DNA from: a bacterium
GTDB taxonomy: Bacteria > Planctomycetota > Planctomycetia > Isosphaerales > Isosphaeraceae
NCBI GenBank assembly: GCA_016125085.1
Contig: WGMM01000007.1
Span: forward strand, 372,001-436,000
Length of the DNA: 64,000 nucleotides
Direction of reading: 5' to 3'
Shown here: one piece after another, positions 51,292 to 61,823 of the stretch
Numbering within the stretch: the first letter of the stretch is position 1
Layout of the letters: each line of letters starts with the position of its first letter
Program-made: the position numbers and the translations under genes
The notes under the pieces: model-generated
Told to the model about the DNA's origin: nothing
Databases searched by the model: none
What the model saw: only the letters and a program-made list of their open reading frames with translations

Positions 51292-52545
51292 TCAACCGAC
51301 AATGCCGGAAATATCGATCAAGTGCAACTGGCGGCCCTGACCGCTGTAGGGGCTGTCGATCGTAACGAGCTTGCCAGACCGGCTGAAACGCGGGTGCAGG
51401 TCGACTCGCCACTCATTGAACCGGCTGCCGGTCACGTAAGGGTCGGGCAATTGCATTTCGCCGAGTTCGACGCGGCGGCGGGTGACGGTATCGAACAGGT
51501 GAGGATGCTGGATTTTGTTCTTGTCGCGGTAGGTGTCGTTGAGAATCCAGCGATTCCCGGGCAAATAAGTGCAGTGGCCGTCGCCGATGAGCACGCCTTT
51601 ACCGATCTCGACGAACTTGTCTGTGCCGTCGTCGGCGAATTCGAAAAAGCCCCAGTCCATATCCTTCTTCGGCTTGGCGTAGGCCAGGATCGTCGAAGCA
51701 TCTTTCCAGATGAAATGCGAAACGAAGCCGGAGCCGATCAGCAGGCGCACGTTCTTGCCATCCGGATCGGCCGTGATCATGTGCGTCAGGTGTCGGCCTT
51801 CAGACGTTCGCCAGCGGTGCAGAAACACGAACCGGGTGCCGGTGGGGTTCACCAGAAGGTGGTTGAACCAGTGCTTGACGCGCTTCGGTTCGTCGGCTTC
51901 GAACGGAAATTTCCCGGCGATGTCCGCCAGAGACAAGAGCAGGCGGGAACTGCCGGTTTTCAGATCGACGCGTGTGATGCCGAAGGAGTCTGGGGCGGAG
52001 GTGTCGGGCAGGGGGTCTGGCGCGCCGGCGTAACCGTAGCCAGGCCTCATGTCGTTCAGCCGGCTGAAGTTGGGGGCGATGGCCCAGGAGCCATCGGGGG
52101 CCAGGGCATATACCGGGTGGGGCAGTGTCCGCTTCTTGCCCGACTTCGTTTCGAGGATATGGGAAACGAAGCGGTCGCCTTCGCGGTCGTTCCAGATGAC
52201 TTCGGTTTCGCTGCCGGGCAGCCACTGGAGCATGCAGCCCTGTTGCCAGCACCAGGCTCTGGTGGTGCCAAGGGGTGTCCAGCGGTCGTTGTCACGCAGG
52301 TCAATCAGGCCGACGGTGCAGGAGTCGTCCGGCCGGGGCGAGCGATTTTCGAAATCGACCTGATTGCACAAGACGAATCGGTCGTCGGGCGAAAACTGGA
52401 GCTTGTCGTAGTAGCCGAACCAATGGAATTTCGGCCCTTTAGTCAACTGCCGGATGGGCGGAAAATCCGCGGCATCGATCGATCGATCAAATTGAGATGC
52501 CCCGGCGAGGGCCGCCAGAGACGCGAAAAAGTCGCGGCGGTTCAT
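51292..52545 (-). CDS. Tat-exported WD40/TolB-like propeller protein
   Basis: 417 residues from ATG 52545. The N-terminus MNRRDFFASLAAL carries a twin-arginine motif (R3-R4) and an Ala-rich region. The body has repeated blades (HWFGYYDKLQFSPDDRFVL, YALAPDGSWAIAPNFS, VNPTGTRFVFLHRW, HPRFSRSGKLVTIDSP) as in TolB or oligogalacturonate-lyase-like propellers. Catalytic residues of that lyase family cannot be confirmed by eye. It lies 37 bp downstream of cheB on the same strand and could be read through from the chemotaxis operon, but its role is not obviously related. Confidence 0.7.
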   Translation of the reverse strand: MNRRDFFASLAALAGASQFDRSIDAADFPPIRQLTKGPKFHWFGYYDKLQFSPDDRFVLCNQVDFENRSPRPDDSCTVGLIDLRDNDRWTPLGTTRAWCWQQGCMLQWLPGSETEVIWNDREGDRFVSHILETKSGKKRTLPHPVYALAPDGSWAIAPNFSRLNDMRPGYGYAGAPDPLPDTSAPDSFGITRVDLKTGSSRLLLSLADIAGKFPFEADEPKRVKHWFNHLLVNPTGTRFVFLHRWRTSEGRHLTHMITADPDGKNVRLLIGSGFVSHFIWKDASTILAYAKPKKDMDWGFFEFADDGTDKFVEIGKGVLIGDGHCTYLPGNRWILNDTYRDKNKIQHPHLFDTVTRRRVELGEMQLPDPYVTGSRFNEWRVDLHPRFSRSGKLVTIDSPYSGQGRQLHLIDISGIVG

Positions 52546-52582
52546 GATGTCGTTCGATCCGGAGGAGAGAGCGGAGGGAAGA

Positions 52583-53710
52583 TCAGACGTTCCACTGACC
52601 GCCGTTGGGATGCAGGGCGGAGGCAATCCGGTCCAGGGGCAGAACGATCTTGGCCGCGCCCCGTTTGATGGCTTCCCGGGGCATGCCAAAGACGGTGGAA
52701 GTGGCTTCGTCCTGGGCTATCGTCAGACCGCCGGCCTGGCGCATTTCCAAGAGACCATCGGCGCCGTCGTCGCCCATTCCGGTCAGGATCGCACCGGCGG
52801 CATGAGGTCCGGCAGCCTGGGCGACGGAACGAAACAGAACGTCCACGCTCGGCTTATGCCGATTGACGGGCGGGCCTTCGACCAGCTCCACGCGGAAACC
52901 TGTGCCATTGCGACGCAGGACGCCGTGGACATTGCCCGGGATAACGAGCACTCGGCCGGGCTTGACGGCCTCCATGTTCTTGCACTCGGTGACTTCCATG
53001 GCGATCTTCGGGTCGGAATTCAGCCGGGCCGCGAACGCGCCGGTGAATTCGGCCGGCATGTGCTGCACGACGACGACGCCTGGTGTATCTGCCGGGAACC
53101 CGGCGAGAAGCTGGTGGATCGCCTGAACGCCGCCGGTGGAAACACCCAGGGCGATGACTTTCTCCGTGATCGTGCCGCGTGCCTGAAACGGCTGGCGGGG
53201 TAGAATCGAATCGGCGGAAAGCCGACCGTCAGCCGCGGGCGGTTTCGGCTCGACCTTGACCTTCTGGCGTAACAGGCCGGCCCTTGCGGCCGTGCGGACA
53301 CTTTCGAGTAGATTGGCGGACCAGACGCTCATTTTCGAAGGGTCGCGCCAGTCGGGCTTGGCGATGACCTCCATGGCACCGATTTCGAGGGCCGAAAGTG
53401 CCCGATCGGCGATCGAGGTGCACATGACGACAGGCAAAGGGTGTTGCCGCATGAGCTTGCGGAGAAACGTCAGGCCGTCCATGCGGGGCATTTCGACATC
53501 CAGAAGGATGACGGCCGGGACCATTTTTTTGAGAACTTCGACGGCGTCGTATGGGTCCGTGGCGGTTGTGACTTTGAAGGTGCCGTCCGATTCGACGATC
53601 GATTTGAGCGTCTGGCGGACGACGGCACTGTCATCGACGATCAGAACTTCCATCACCGCCGGTTCGACACCTGGCAAGCTCGGTCCAGCGGATCCTCGGG
53701 TCACGGCCAT
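52583..53710 (-). CDS. cheB: Chemotaxis protein-glutamate methylesterase CheB
   Basis: 375 residues. A receiver domain (about 20-140) with acceptor D71 in ILLDVEMPRMDG and K118 in VIAKPD is followed by a linker and a methylesterase domain with the triad S191 (GVSTGG), H217 (VQHMP) and D315 (GMGDDG). It removes methyl groups from the chemoreceptor after phosphorylation by CheA. GGAAGGAGG lies upstream of ATG 53710; ATG 53653 is possible. It is the last che gene of a five-gene run, separated from cheR by 6 bp. Confidence 0.96.
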   Translation of the reverse strand: MAVTRGSAGPSLPGVEPAVMEVLIVDDSAVVRQTLKSIVESDGTFKVTTATDPYDAVEVLKKMVPAVILLDVEMPRMDGLTFLRKLMRQHPLPVVMCTSIADRALSALEIGAMEVIAKPDWRDPSKMSVWSANLLESVRTAARAGLLRQKVKVEPKPPAADGRLSADSILPRQPFQARGTITEKVIALGVSTGGVQAIHQLLAGFPADTPGVVVVQHMPAEFTGAFAARLNSDPKIAMEVTECKNMEAVKPGRVLVIPGNVHGVLRRNGTGFRVELVEGPPVNRHKPSVDVLFRSVAQAAGPHAAGAILTGMGDDGADGLLEMRQAGGLTIAQDEATSTVFGMPREAIKRGAAKIVLPLDRIASALHPNGGQWNV

Positions 53711-53716
53711 GGTGCG

Positions 53717-54604
53717 TCATGCCTCCTTCCGGAAGATGGAGGGCAGGACTTTCTTGAGACTCGCGGGAATCGTCGGAATGATTTCGCCGTTGCCCATGAT
53801 CAGCCAGCCACCTGTGCGCAGGGTGCTGGCCAGGCGATCGAGAAGAACGACGCGTTCCTCGTCCGCGAAGTAAATCGAGACGTTACGGCAGAGCACGGCG
53901 TGAAAATCGCCCGGCAGGGGCCACTGAGGCGCACGCAAGTCGAGGTGGCGGAATTTCACGAGATCCCGAACTTCAGGAACGACGCGGAACGTGCCGTCCT
54001 TCGGCCCCGTACCACGCATGAAATACCGGCGCAGCATGTCCGGTGGCACACCGGCGACGTCACGCGTGTTGTAAATCGCACGGGCTGCGTTCTTTACGAC
54101 TTCCAGGGAAAGGTCGGAGGCCCAGATTTCGACCTTCTGCGGAGTCAGGTTCGGGATGGTGTCGTGCAGCACCATGCCCAGGCTGTAAGGTTCCTGGCCC
54201 GAAGAACATCCGGCCGACCAGATACGCACTGGCGTGCCGGCGGCTTCGCGAATGGCTTGCCCGAGTTGTTCCACGAGGAATGTGAAGTGAGCCGGTTCGC
54301 GGAAGAAAGACGTGTGGTTGACCGTGCTCAGGTCGACGAGCAGCTGCATGCCGGGTCCGGTCGGGTCGACTCGAAGAACGCGATCGACGAACCGGGTGAA
54401 GCTGGTGAACCCACGTTGTTGAAGACGTGCTCGGAGACGGGCCTGGAGAAGCCCCATCCGGTGCGATTCGAGCGTGATGCCGATCTTTTGCCGGAGAAAC
54501 GCGACGATCGGCGCAAAATCCTCAACCGACCAGGGTTCGGGTTCGTTACCCGAAACTGGTTGCGGCAGATCGTTTGGGAGGTTTCTGCCGTCGCTGCCGG
54601 GCAC
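53717..54604 (-). CDS. cheR: Chemotaxis protein methyltransferase CheR
   Basis: 295 residues. It methylates receptor glutamates using SAM. The N-terminal helical domain has ITLESHRMGLLQARLRARL; the catalytic domain has the SAM motif IWSAGCSSGQEPYSLGM, the acidic contact EIWASDLS, and the late motif CRNVSIYF (usually CRNVLIYF). The family NHTSFFREPAHF motif is present. It starts 1 bp after the cheW stop. The receptor in the same operon ends in a possible CheR tether, see finding. Confidence 0.95.
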   Translation of the reverse strand: MPGSDGRNLPNDLPQPVSGNEPEPWSVEDFAPIVAFLRQKIGITLESHRMGLLQARLRARLQQRGFTSFTRFVDRVLRVDPTGPGMQLLVDLSTVNHTSFFREPAHFTFLVEQLGQAIREAAGTPVRIWSAGCSSGQEPYSLGMVLHDTIPNLTPQKVEIWASDLSLEVVKNAARAIYNTRDVAGVPPDMLRRYFMRGTGPKDGTFRVVPEVRDLVKFRHLDLRAPQWPLPGDFHAVLCRNVSIYFADEERVVLLDRLASTLRTGGWLIMGNGEIIPTIPASLKKVLPSIFRKEA

Positions 54605-54605
54605 G

Positions 54606-55154
54606 TCAGAAACCTCCGCCCGAACCGGCGATATTCATCAGGGTCAGAAACACGCGGTCAACGTCAAGCACGAGCAGAAAACTCTCTTCCCAGCGAATCA
54701 AACCACGCACGTATGAGGATGCCTTGCCGAGCCCCATGGGCGGAGAAGGCTGGATGGAGTCGTTGGGGAACTCCAGCACATCCGAAACGCGATCGACCAG
54801 CAGACCCGTCACTCTTAACTGGTCTCCGACGAACGATTCTACCATTAGAACGCAGGGAGCACGACTGATACTAGAGTCTACCGGCAGACCGAACGGAATC
54901 CGCAGGTCCCACACCGGTACGACATGCCCGCGCAAGTTGAGTACTCCGCGAAGGCTGTTCGGCGAACCGGGAACGTGGGTCAGGGCCCCCATGTCGAGCA
55001 CTTCCTGCACCCGAAGTACTTCCAGGGCATAGTGTTCGCCGCCGAGCTGGAAGATCACGTAGGACTGTGCCCGGTCGATTTCGGAATGATGTTCCATCGC
55101 GATCGGAGTGCCTGCCGGGCGGGGCGGCGAGGATATCGGGCTGTTCTCGATCAT
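54606..55154 (-). CDS. cheW: Chemotaxis coupling protein CheW
   Basis: 182 residues. A CheW domain (about 28-165): YVIFQLGGEHYALEVLRVQEVL, the conserved GVLNLRGHVVPVWDLRI, then VTGLLVDRVSDVLEF and YVRGLIRWEESFLLVLDVDRVF. It links the receptor to CheA. The N-terminal ~28 residues are disordered; an in-frame ATG (about 55097) would shorten it. Between mcp (72 bp upstream) and cheR (1 bp downstream). Confidence 0.95.
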   Translation of the reverse strand: MIENSPISSPPRPAGTPIAMEHHSEIDRAQSYVIFQLGGEHYALEVLRVQEVLDMGALTHVPGSPNSLRGVLNLRGHVVPVWDLRIPFGLPVDSSISRAPCVLMVESFVGDQLRVTGLLVDRVSDVLEFPNDSIQPSPPMGLGKASSYVRGLIRWEESFLLVLDVDRVFLTLMNIAGSGGGF

Positions 55155-55226
55155 GACCGGCTCCGAGGATTCCTGATTTCGAGAATGGAACGAAGCACGC
55201 TCTTTCCGACCCGATGTCCAGCCGTC

Positions 55227-57086
55227 TCAGAATCGTTCGAAGTCGCTGTCGTCGTCCAGATTCACGACGATCCCGCTGGCGTTCGAACCGCCCGCACTCG
55301 CGCTCGAACCACCGCCCGAGCCTGACTTGCCAGTGCCCCAGTCCATATCGGCACCGCCCGAACCGGACGGCATCCCCGTACTCGAACTGCTGGATGACCC
55401 GCCCGTTCCTCGACCGAAGCCAGATCCGAACCTGCGGACTGGCGACGACCGGAACGAAGAACGATGCGATGCACCGCTCGCGACATACGCCGGCGAGGGA
55501 AGTGACATCGAATCGAAGCCGCCTTCGAGCCGGAAGAAGCTGACGAGCCGCTGCAGGGTGGAAGCCTGGCCAGCCAGGTCGCCTGAAGTCGCCGCCAGTT
55601 CGTGACTTGCCGCGGCGTTCTGCTGCACGACTTCGTCCAGCTGGCTGACACCCAGGTTGATTTCCTGAATGGCGTTACGCTGTTCCTGACTGGCCGCGGC
55701 GATTTCCTGCACCAGGCCAGAGGTTTCACGAATCATCGGCACGATCCGTTCGAGCAACTGGCCTGCATTCTCTGCAACTTTGACCGATTTCGAAGCCAGC
55801 TCACCGATCTGCTGTGCTGCGGCCTGGCTCGATTCGGCCAGTTTTCGGACCTCACCGGCCACCACCGCGAAACCCTTTCCGTGTGCGCCGGCACGGGCCG
55901 CTTCGATCGCCGCGTTCAGGGCCAGAAGGTTCGTCTGATAGGCGATTTCCTCGACCACCGTAATCTTCTTGGCGATCTGCCGCATGGCCTCCACGGTTTC
56001 GGACACCGCCGAGCCGCCGCGTTCAGCCTGGCTGCTCGCCTGGTTGGCGGTCTTGGCCGTCTGCTGGGCGTGCTGCGCGTTACGCTCGACGGAATTGTTC
56101 ACGGAATGCAGGCTCGACGCGATTTGCTGCAGCGTGCCGGCCTGTTCCGTGGCACCCTGGGACAGCTGCTGGGCCGAGCTGTTGAGTTCCTGGCTGGCGG
56201 TCGACACGGAGCCTGTCGCCTGGCGGATTTCGCCGACGACCTGCCCGAGCTTGTGAATCACGCTGTTGAGCTGATCGGCCAGCAGGCCAAGCTCGTCGCG
56301 GCTGTCCACGTCGATGTGCACGTTCAGATCGCCGTCCTGAAGCTGCTTCGTCACGGCCATGATGCTGCGCAGGGGGCTGACGAACTGGCGGCCCAGCAGA
56401 AGCCCAAGGCCAATCGTCGCCAGAAGACATACGGCCAGAACGGCCAACGTGACGCTCTGAATCCAGTAAATCGTGGCATAGGCTTCGCTCAGACGAACGG
56501 CGACGATCAGAATCCGCTTGGGTGCATCTTCGCCGGCTTCTTCCGATTCGAGAGGCCAGTAGCCGACGAGAATCTTATCGTTGACTTCGGCGATTTCCTC
56601 GGCCCGAAGTACGGCGCCATCCTTGAATGCCACTTTGAAAAGGTCACGATAGTCGAGCTGGGTCGCGGAAAGATCGGTCAGGTTTTCGCCTCGTCTTTCG
56701 AGCACGCTCCAGGTTGCGCCGGTCGAGGTGTCCTTGCCTTCCGCCAGGAGCACCTGGGGCCGCTTGATGCCGTAATCGCCCAGCTGTTGCGAGACTTCGG
56801 CATAGGCCGTGTCGATCTGGTTCTGGAGCGATTGCGGCGGTGCGGTCGCCGCAGGGGGCGTATCTTTCGGCTTTTCCGGTCCGACAGGCTTCACAGCCGG
56901 CCCGTTCTGCCGGAGCAGACGCTCGACGGAATGGGCACCGGCGCGGGCAGTTTCGGTAATCAGAAAGGCCTGATTCCGTTTGAGTGTCCAGGCCGTATAG
57001 AACGTGACCGCCGCGACCAGGACCGACGGAATGATACCGAAGGCCACCAGAGCGGCCGATATTTTCGATCGCAGTCTCACGTTCAT
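55227..57086 (-). CDS. Methyl-accepting chemotaxis protein with CheR-docking-like tail
   Basis: 619 residues. TM1 (about 10-32), a sensory region (about 35-210) with no recognised ligand domain and a Pro-rich patch, TM2 (about 213-236), a HAMP domain ([19 protein letters not shown]) and a signalling coiled coil whose hairpin tip [23 protein letters not shown] is fully conserved. After the coiled coil comes a ~95-residue Gly/Ser-rich tail ending in DFERF (615-619), which fits the x-[HFYW]-x-x-[HFYW] CheR-binding pentapeptide. Its ATG overlaps the cheA stop (ATGA). The ligand is unknown. Confidence 0.93.
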   Translation of the reverse strand: MNVRLRSKISAALVAFGIIPSVLVAAVTFYTAWTLKRNQAFLITETARAGAHSVERLLRQNGPAVKPVGPEKPKDTPPAATAPPQSLQNQIDTAYAEVSQQLGDYGIKRPQVLLAEGKDTSTGATWSVLERRGENLTDLSATQLDYRDLFKVAFKDGAVLRAEEIAEVNDKILVGYWPLESEEAGEDAPKRILIVAVRLSEAYATIYWIQSVTLAVLAVCLLATIGLGLLLGRQFVSPLRSIMAVTKQLQDGDLNVHIDVDSRDELGLLADQLNSVIHKLGQVVGEIRQATGSVSTASQELNSSAQQLSQGATEQAGTLQQIASSLHSVNNSVERNAQHAQQTAKTANQASSQAERGGSAVSETVEAMRQIAKKITVVEEIAYQTNLLALNAAIEAARAGAHGKGFAVVAGEVRKLAESSQAAAQQIGELASKSVKVAENAGQLLERIVPMIRETSGLVQEIAAASQEQRNAIQEINLGVSQLDEVVQQNAAASHELAATSGDLAGQASTLQRLVSFFRLEGGFDSMSLPSPAYVASGASHRSSFRSSPVRRFGSGFGRGTGGSSSSSSTGMPSGSGGADMDWGTGKSGSGGGSSASAGGSNASGIVVNLDDDSDFERF

Positions 57087-59539
57087 GAAATCACCTCGGG
57101 TTTGGACCCGGCCGCGGCCATGTCCAGTCGTATTTCGGCCGCCCGGCTTTCGCCGACGATGGCCGTCAGGTCCAGTATCAACGAGACGGCACCGTCACCC
57201 AGAATCGTCGCTCCGGAAAACCGGCCCAGATGGCTCAGGCCATCACCCAGCGACTGGATCACGGCCTGAACCCGGCCCAGAAGCCGGTCCACGGCCACAC
57301 CGACACGCTGCCCGCCATGACGGGTCAGCAGAATTTCCTGACGCTTCGGCTTGGGCGAGCGGGCTTCGAAGAGCTTCCGCAAATCGACAAGCGGGACGAG
57401 TTCGTCCCGAACCGAAACGCACATCCTGCCGCTCGAAAGTGCTGGCCGAGTGCCCCCAAGGGCTACGCATTCCTCGACTTGCGATAGCGGCACGACGTAT
57501 TTTTCATGAGCCACTTCGACGAGTAGCCCGTCGATCAATGCCAGCGTCAGCGGCAACCGGAACGTAAAACACGTGCCACGCCCCGGTTCGGATTGTACGG
57601 AGACGCTACCTCGAAGTGCTCGCACGGCATCGCGGACGACATCCAGACCGACCCCTCGGCCCGAGATTTCGCTCACCGTGTCACGGGTCGAAAAGCCAGG
57701 TTCGAAGATCAGCCCGACCACCCGAGGGTCATCCGGGCTCGTGTTGGCCGGAATCAGGCCACGGGCGATGCCTTTTTCCAGAATGCGATGCCGGTTCAGG
57801 CCCCGGCCGTCGTCTTCGATCTTGAGCGCCACACGATCCCCTTCGTGCCCGGCCCAGAGCACGATGCGACCCTGCCGTGGCTTACCCGCGGCTTCGCGTT
57901 CGGCGGGAGTCTCAAGTCCGTGGTCGACCGAATTACGTATCAGGTGGATCATCGGCTCAGCCAGCTTTTCGACGATCGTCCGGTCGAGCCTCGTTTCCTG
58001 CCCTTCCATCCGAAGCTGAATTTCCTTGCCCGACTTGTCGGCAAGGTCCCGAATCAACCGGGGGAACCGGCTGAAGAGTTCTTCAACGGGCACCATGCGC
58101 AATTCCAGCGACTGATCACGCACCTGCCGGCAGACCCGCTCCAGGCTTTCCAGAGCCATCCGATACGATTCGGCGCCATGAATGTCGCGCAGGCCCTGGA
58201 GATTGTCGGCCAGTACGGCCAGTTCTCCTGCAAGTCCCACGAGGTCGTCGAGCTGACTGGCATCGACCCGGATTCTCGTGGCCGATGATGTGCGAGTCGC
58301 CGTGGCTGCAGTACCCGCCGAAGCCGCACGTGAGGAAGCCGATCGATTGATCTTGGAAAGGGCTTCAGCACTCTCCGGCAGCAATGCCCCCGCCATCTGC
58401 CCCGGCAGACGTGAGTTTTCGGCCGAGTTTCCGGATGAACTCGGAGCTTCCGAGGAAGGCACGGGCCGCATCCCGGGCTTTGCCGTTGCGGGTTCATCCG
58501 CGGGGCGATCGGGCGAGGCTTCCGGTTTGACCGGAGCGACGCCCGTTGCAGGCTCGGACCCGGGCAAAAGCCGGGTTCGAGCTTCGGTGGCGATCCCGGG
58601 CGTTTCGCCCATGACGCTGGCGGCATCGAATGCGGACGCTGGCTGAGAGGCCAGGGGCGTGATCTCGACGCGGCATTCGCCACTGACGAACAGGAAAACA
58701 TCCTGCACGCGTTCGATCGGCTCGTCGGTGCGAAGTTCGATTTCCCACGCGAGATACGAAAGCTGAGGATCGATCGCGTCGAGCGTCGGCACGTTCGAAG
58801 GATCGACCGTCAGAAACGCTTCACCCAGCTCCGTGAGTTCGTCCAGCACGCCAAGCGGATTGAGACCCCGCTTGAGAGCCTCTCTGCCCGGAGCGAATCG
58901 AATGCGAAAACCCTTGGGAGATCCTTCGCCGGTCGATTCTGCGGGTGCCGGTGGATTGACCGGCGGGTTCATATCTGACGATCCGGCATCATCTGTCAAT
59001 TTTGCAGCGGCAGATTCGTCAGCGTCAGGTTTTTTCTTCGACGGTTTACGCTTTCTCTTCGGCCTGACAGGTTCGGTCGATTCCGGCGGGGTTTTTCCAG
59101 CGGCCTCCTGTGTGGCTTTCGCAGGTTCGGCGGTGCCGGGTTCGACGAGCTGGACGCGCTCCGAAGCTGGCCGGGAGATGTAATCGAGAGAAGCGAGCAA
59201 TTGCGGCGAAGGTTCTACCGTGTCACCGCCGGCAGCGGCTTCGACTTGAGCCGTGAGCTGATCACGAGCTTCCAGCAGGACGCTGATGACCTGGGAATCG
59301 ACCTGGACGGTCTGTGACCGGATCTTGTCCAGGACCGTCTCGATGCGGTCGGTGAACCCGGCGATCGAGCCAAGGCCGACCATCGCCGCGGCACCCTTGA
59401 TGGAGTGAGCTGCCCGGAAGACCTTGTCGACGAAAGCGCGATCGCCCTGGCGGCTCTCCAGCTCCATCAGGCCCTCTTCCAGGACCATCAGAAGCTCGCG
59501 AGCCTCTTCGTAAAACATATCCAGGAAGCGATCGTCCAC
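57083..59539 (-). CDS. cheA: Chemotaxis histidine kinase CheA
   Basis: 818 residues. An HPt domain with phosphoacceptor H45 ([10 protein letters not shown]) is followed by a long charged Pro/Ser/Lys linker (about 130-205), a region about 210-300 that may correspond to a P2-like response-regulator-binding domain, another linker, a dimerisation domain ([22 protein letters not shown]), an HATPase with N box [12 protein letters not shown] and G boxes DDGRGLN and [12 protein letters not shown], and a C-terminal CheW-like regulatory domain ([19 protein letters not shown]). No CheY gene is in the cluster. First gene of the operon. Confidence 0.96.
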   Translation of the reverse strand: MDDRFLDMFYEEARELLMVLEEGLMELESRQGDRAFVDKVFRAAHSIKGAAAMVGLGSIAGFTDRIETVLDKIRSQTVQVDSQVISVLLEARDQLTAQVEAAAGGDTVEPSPQLLASLDYISRPASERVQLVEPGTAEPAKATQEAAGKTPPESTEPVRPKRKRKPSKKKPDADESAAAKLTDDAGSSDMNPPVNPPAPAESTGEGSPKGFRIRFAPGREALKRGLNPLGVLDELTELGEAFLTVDPSNVPTLDAIDPQLSYLAWEIELRTDEPIERVQDVFLFVSGECRVEITPLASQPASAFDAASVMGETPGIATEARTRLLPGSEPATGVAPVKPEASPDRPADEPATAKPGMRPVPSSEAPSSSGNSAENSRLPGQMAGALLPESAEALSKINRSASSRAASAGTAATATRTSSATRIRVDASQLDDLVGLAGELAVLADNLQGLRDIHGAESYRMALESLERVCRQVRDQSLELRMVPVEELFSRFPRLIRDLADKSGKEIQLRMEGQETRLDRTIVEKLAEPMIHLIRNSVDHGLETPAEREAAGKPRQGRIVLWAGHEGDRVALKIEDDGRGLNRHRILEKGIARGLIPANTSPDDPRVVGLIFEPGFSTRDTVSEISGRGVGLDVVRDAVRALRGSVSVQSEPGRGTCFTFRLPLTLALIDGLLVEVAHEKYVVPLSQVEECVALGGTRPALSSGRMCVSVRDELVPLVDLRKLFEARSPKPKRQEILLTRHGGQRVGVAVDRLLGRVQAVIQSLGDGLSHLGRFSGATILGDGAVSLILDLTAIVGESRAAEIRLDMAAAGSKPEVIS

Positions 59540-59956
59540 GCCCGAATCAATCCTTTCCCAGCACCGTAGGTCATGCCCGCGGTTCGAATCCGTCCCTGAC
59601 CAGTCACTTCACGGCGCAACTTGAGTGCGATCGGCACTCTCATCGGCACGAAAGGCACGCTGGCCTATCATCGTTTTCGTGATTGGACGGGACAGGACTT
59701 CACGGACGATCCGCAACGGCAGCGACTTGGTCTTTACGCCAACCCTACAGTCGCTATCTCTTAACATGATTGTCGCTTTTGACGCGCCGTTTGTCGATCG
59801 ACCGGCGGCAAGTTCGTCGCCAATCGGGCATTTCGATCTTCGGAACGATCGATGCATTCCGTCTCTTCGGACTTCATGGAAAAAACGACGCCGACCGGGT
59901 GTCTTTCGACATCCGGTCGGCGTTTATGTCATAGCAAGATTTTGCGAGACCTGGCC
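59540..59956. other. Intergenic region between leuA and cheA
   Basis: About 417 bp between the leuA stop and the cheA start, both on the reverse strand. It contains the leuA terminator (59879-59923) and should hold the che operon promoter, but no strong -35/-10 pair was recognised. No gene was seen; open frames here are short. Confidence 0.5.
59879..59923 (-). terminator. Rho-independent terminator of leuA
   Basis: A 15-bp stem with one G-U pair (59888-59902 with 59909-59923), loop CTTTCG, followed on the reverse strand by CGTTTTTTCC. It lies about 35 bp past the leuA stop and insulates the che operon. Confidence 0.88.
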
Positions 59957-61555
59957 TTACGCCCCCGCGCCCGGCCGACCGATGACTTCGCGCTGGCGGT
60001 CACGACGCGTCGCAATGGAGTTCACGGCGTTCAGGTAAGCCAGAGCCGAAGCTTCGATGATGTCGGTCGAAGCGGCCCGGCCTGAAAAAGACCGGTCGTC
60101 CGACTCGACGGAAAGCTCCAGCTTGACCTCGCCCTGGGCGTCCTTACCGCCGGTGACGCTGCGGACGACGAATTCCTTCAGGTTCGCCCGCACGCCCGTG
60201 ACGCGCTCGACGGCCTTGAAGATGGCGTCCACAGGGCCGTCGCCGATGGCGGCGTCCTGAACCAGGTGTCCATCGGGGCGGCGGATCGCGACGGTCGCCG
60301 TCGGCAGCAGGTTCATGCCCGTCGTCACGTGGAGGTTTTCGAGCTTCCACAGCGCCGGCGAATCGGCATGAATCAGCTTTTCGATCAGCACGATCAGGTC
60401 GTCGTCGAAGACTTCCTTCTTCTTGTCGGCCAGGGTCTTGAAGTCGACGAACAGGGCTTCGACCTGCTCGCTGGTCAAGTGATATCCAAGCTCGGCGGCG
60501 CGGTCCTTGATGGCTGCCCGGCCTGAGTGCTTGCCCAGCACAAGGTCGGTCTTGGAGACTCCGACATCCTCTGGCTTCATGATCTCGTAGGTGGAACGCT
60601 CCTTGAGCATGCCGTCCTGGTGGATGCCCGACTCGTGCGCGAATGCGTTCTTGCCCACGATCGCCTTGTTGCGCTGAACCACCATGCCGGTGATGTTGCT
60701 CAAAAGGCGGCTCGTCGGATAGAGCCGTTCGGTCTTGATGCCGGTGTCGAGCCCGAAATAGTCATGCCGCGTCTTGAGCGCCATGACGATCTCTTCCAGA
60801 GCGGCGTTGCCGGCCCGCTCGCCCACACCGTTGATGGTGCATTCCACCTGCCGGGCACCGGCTTCCACCGCCGCCAGGCTGTTGGCCACGGCCATGCCGA
60901 GGTCGTCGTGGCAGTGTACCGAGATCGTCGCCTGGCCGATGTTCGGCACCCGCTGCTTGAGCGTCCGGATGATTCCGGCATAATGCGAAGGCGTGGCGTA
61001 ACCGACCGTATCCGGAATGTTTACGGTCGAGGCGCCGGCTTCGATCACGGCGGTGACGACGTCGCACAGGAAGTCGATTTCCGTCCGGGCGGCATCTTCG
61101 GGCGAGAACTCCACGTCCGCACAAAGGCTGCGGGCCAGCTTCACGCTTTCCACGGCCTTGGCGATGATCTGGTCACGCGTCATCCGCAGCTTGTGTTCAC
61201 GGTGAATGGCCGAAGTGGCCAGAAACACGTGAATACGCGGCTTCTGGGCGTACTTGAGCGCTTCCCAGGCGCGGGTGATGTCCCGCTCGTTCGACCTGGC
61301 CAGGCCGCAGATCGATGAGCCGGTGATCTCGGTGGCGATGGCGCGGACCGATTCGAAGTCGCCGTTGGAAGCGATCGGGAAGCCGGCCTCGATGATGTCC
61401 ACGCCAAGTAGAGCCAGCGCCCTCGCGAATTCAAGCTTCTCGACGTGGTTCATGCTGCATCCGGGCGATTGCTCGCCGTCGCGTAGCGTGGTGTCGAAAA
61501 TCTTGACGTAGCGGTCGGCGACGGTCTCTGTCTTTTGGCTCTCGTGCGTGGTCAT
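59957..61555 (-). CDS. leuA: 2-isopropylmalate synthase
   Basis: 532 residues. It condenses acetyl-CoA with 2-oxoisovalerate, the first committed step of leucine synthesis. Motifs are [12 protein letters not shown] (21-32), the metal-binding [29 protein letters not shown], and [17 protein letters not shown]. The C-terminal regulatory domain for leucine feedback is present ([20 protein letters not shown] ... [23 protein letters not shown] end). It could be confused with citramalate synthase, but the [19 protein letters not shown] region and length fit LeuA. Own terminator downstream. Confidence 0.95.
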   Translation of the reverse strand: MTTHESQKTETVADRYVKIFDTTLRDGEQSPGCSMNHVEKLEFARALALLGVDIIEAGFPIASNGDFESVRAIATEITGSSICGLARSNERDITRAWEALKYAQKPRIHVFLATSAIHREHKLRMTRDQIIAKAVESVKLARSLCADVEFSPEDAARTEIDFLCDVVTAVIEAGASTVNIPDTVGYATPSHYAGIIRTLKQRVPNIGQATISVHCHDDLGMAVANSLAAVEAGARQVECTINGVGERAGNAALEEIVMALKTRHDYFGLDTGIKTERLYPTSRLLSNITGMVVQRNKAIVGKNAFAHESGIHQDGMLKERSTYEIMKPEDVGVSKTDLVLGKHSGRAAIKDRAAELGYHLTSEQVEALFVDFKTLADKKKEVFDDDLIVLIEKLIHADSPALWKLENLHVTTGMNLLPTATVAIRRPDGHLVQDAAIGDGPVDAIFKAVERVTGVRANLKEFVVRSVTGGKDAQGEVKLELSVESDDRSFSGRAASTDIIEASALAYLNAVNSIATRRDRQREVIGRPGAGA

Positions 61556-61823
61556 CGGTTATCTGTCCTTGCAGTGAAAGCCGCAATGGCGGCACCGGCC
61601 ATCGAACTCGACGACCGACGTTGGTACGTCGTGTCAAGGCCCGATGTCTATTGCGGCATTTTCATCATACCCGGCAAGTCAACGGCTGGCTATCTGTATT
61701 TTCCCTGTCGCAACGTCATATTGTGCGTGCTTCGAGGGACGATTTTCCCTGCCGCCCAAGCGATGACGGCTTAAAGGGAGTGTTTCGTTCGCGCTTGCGC
61801 GAGAAGCGGTTTCAGCAGGCTTC

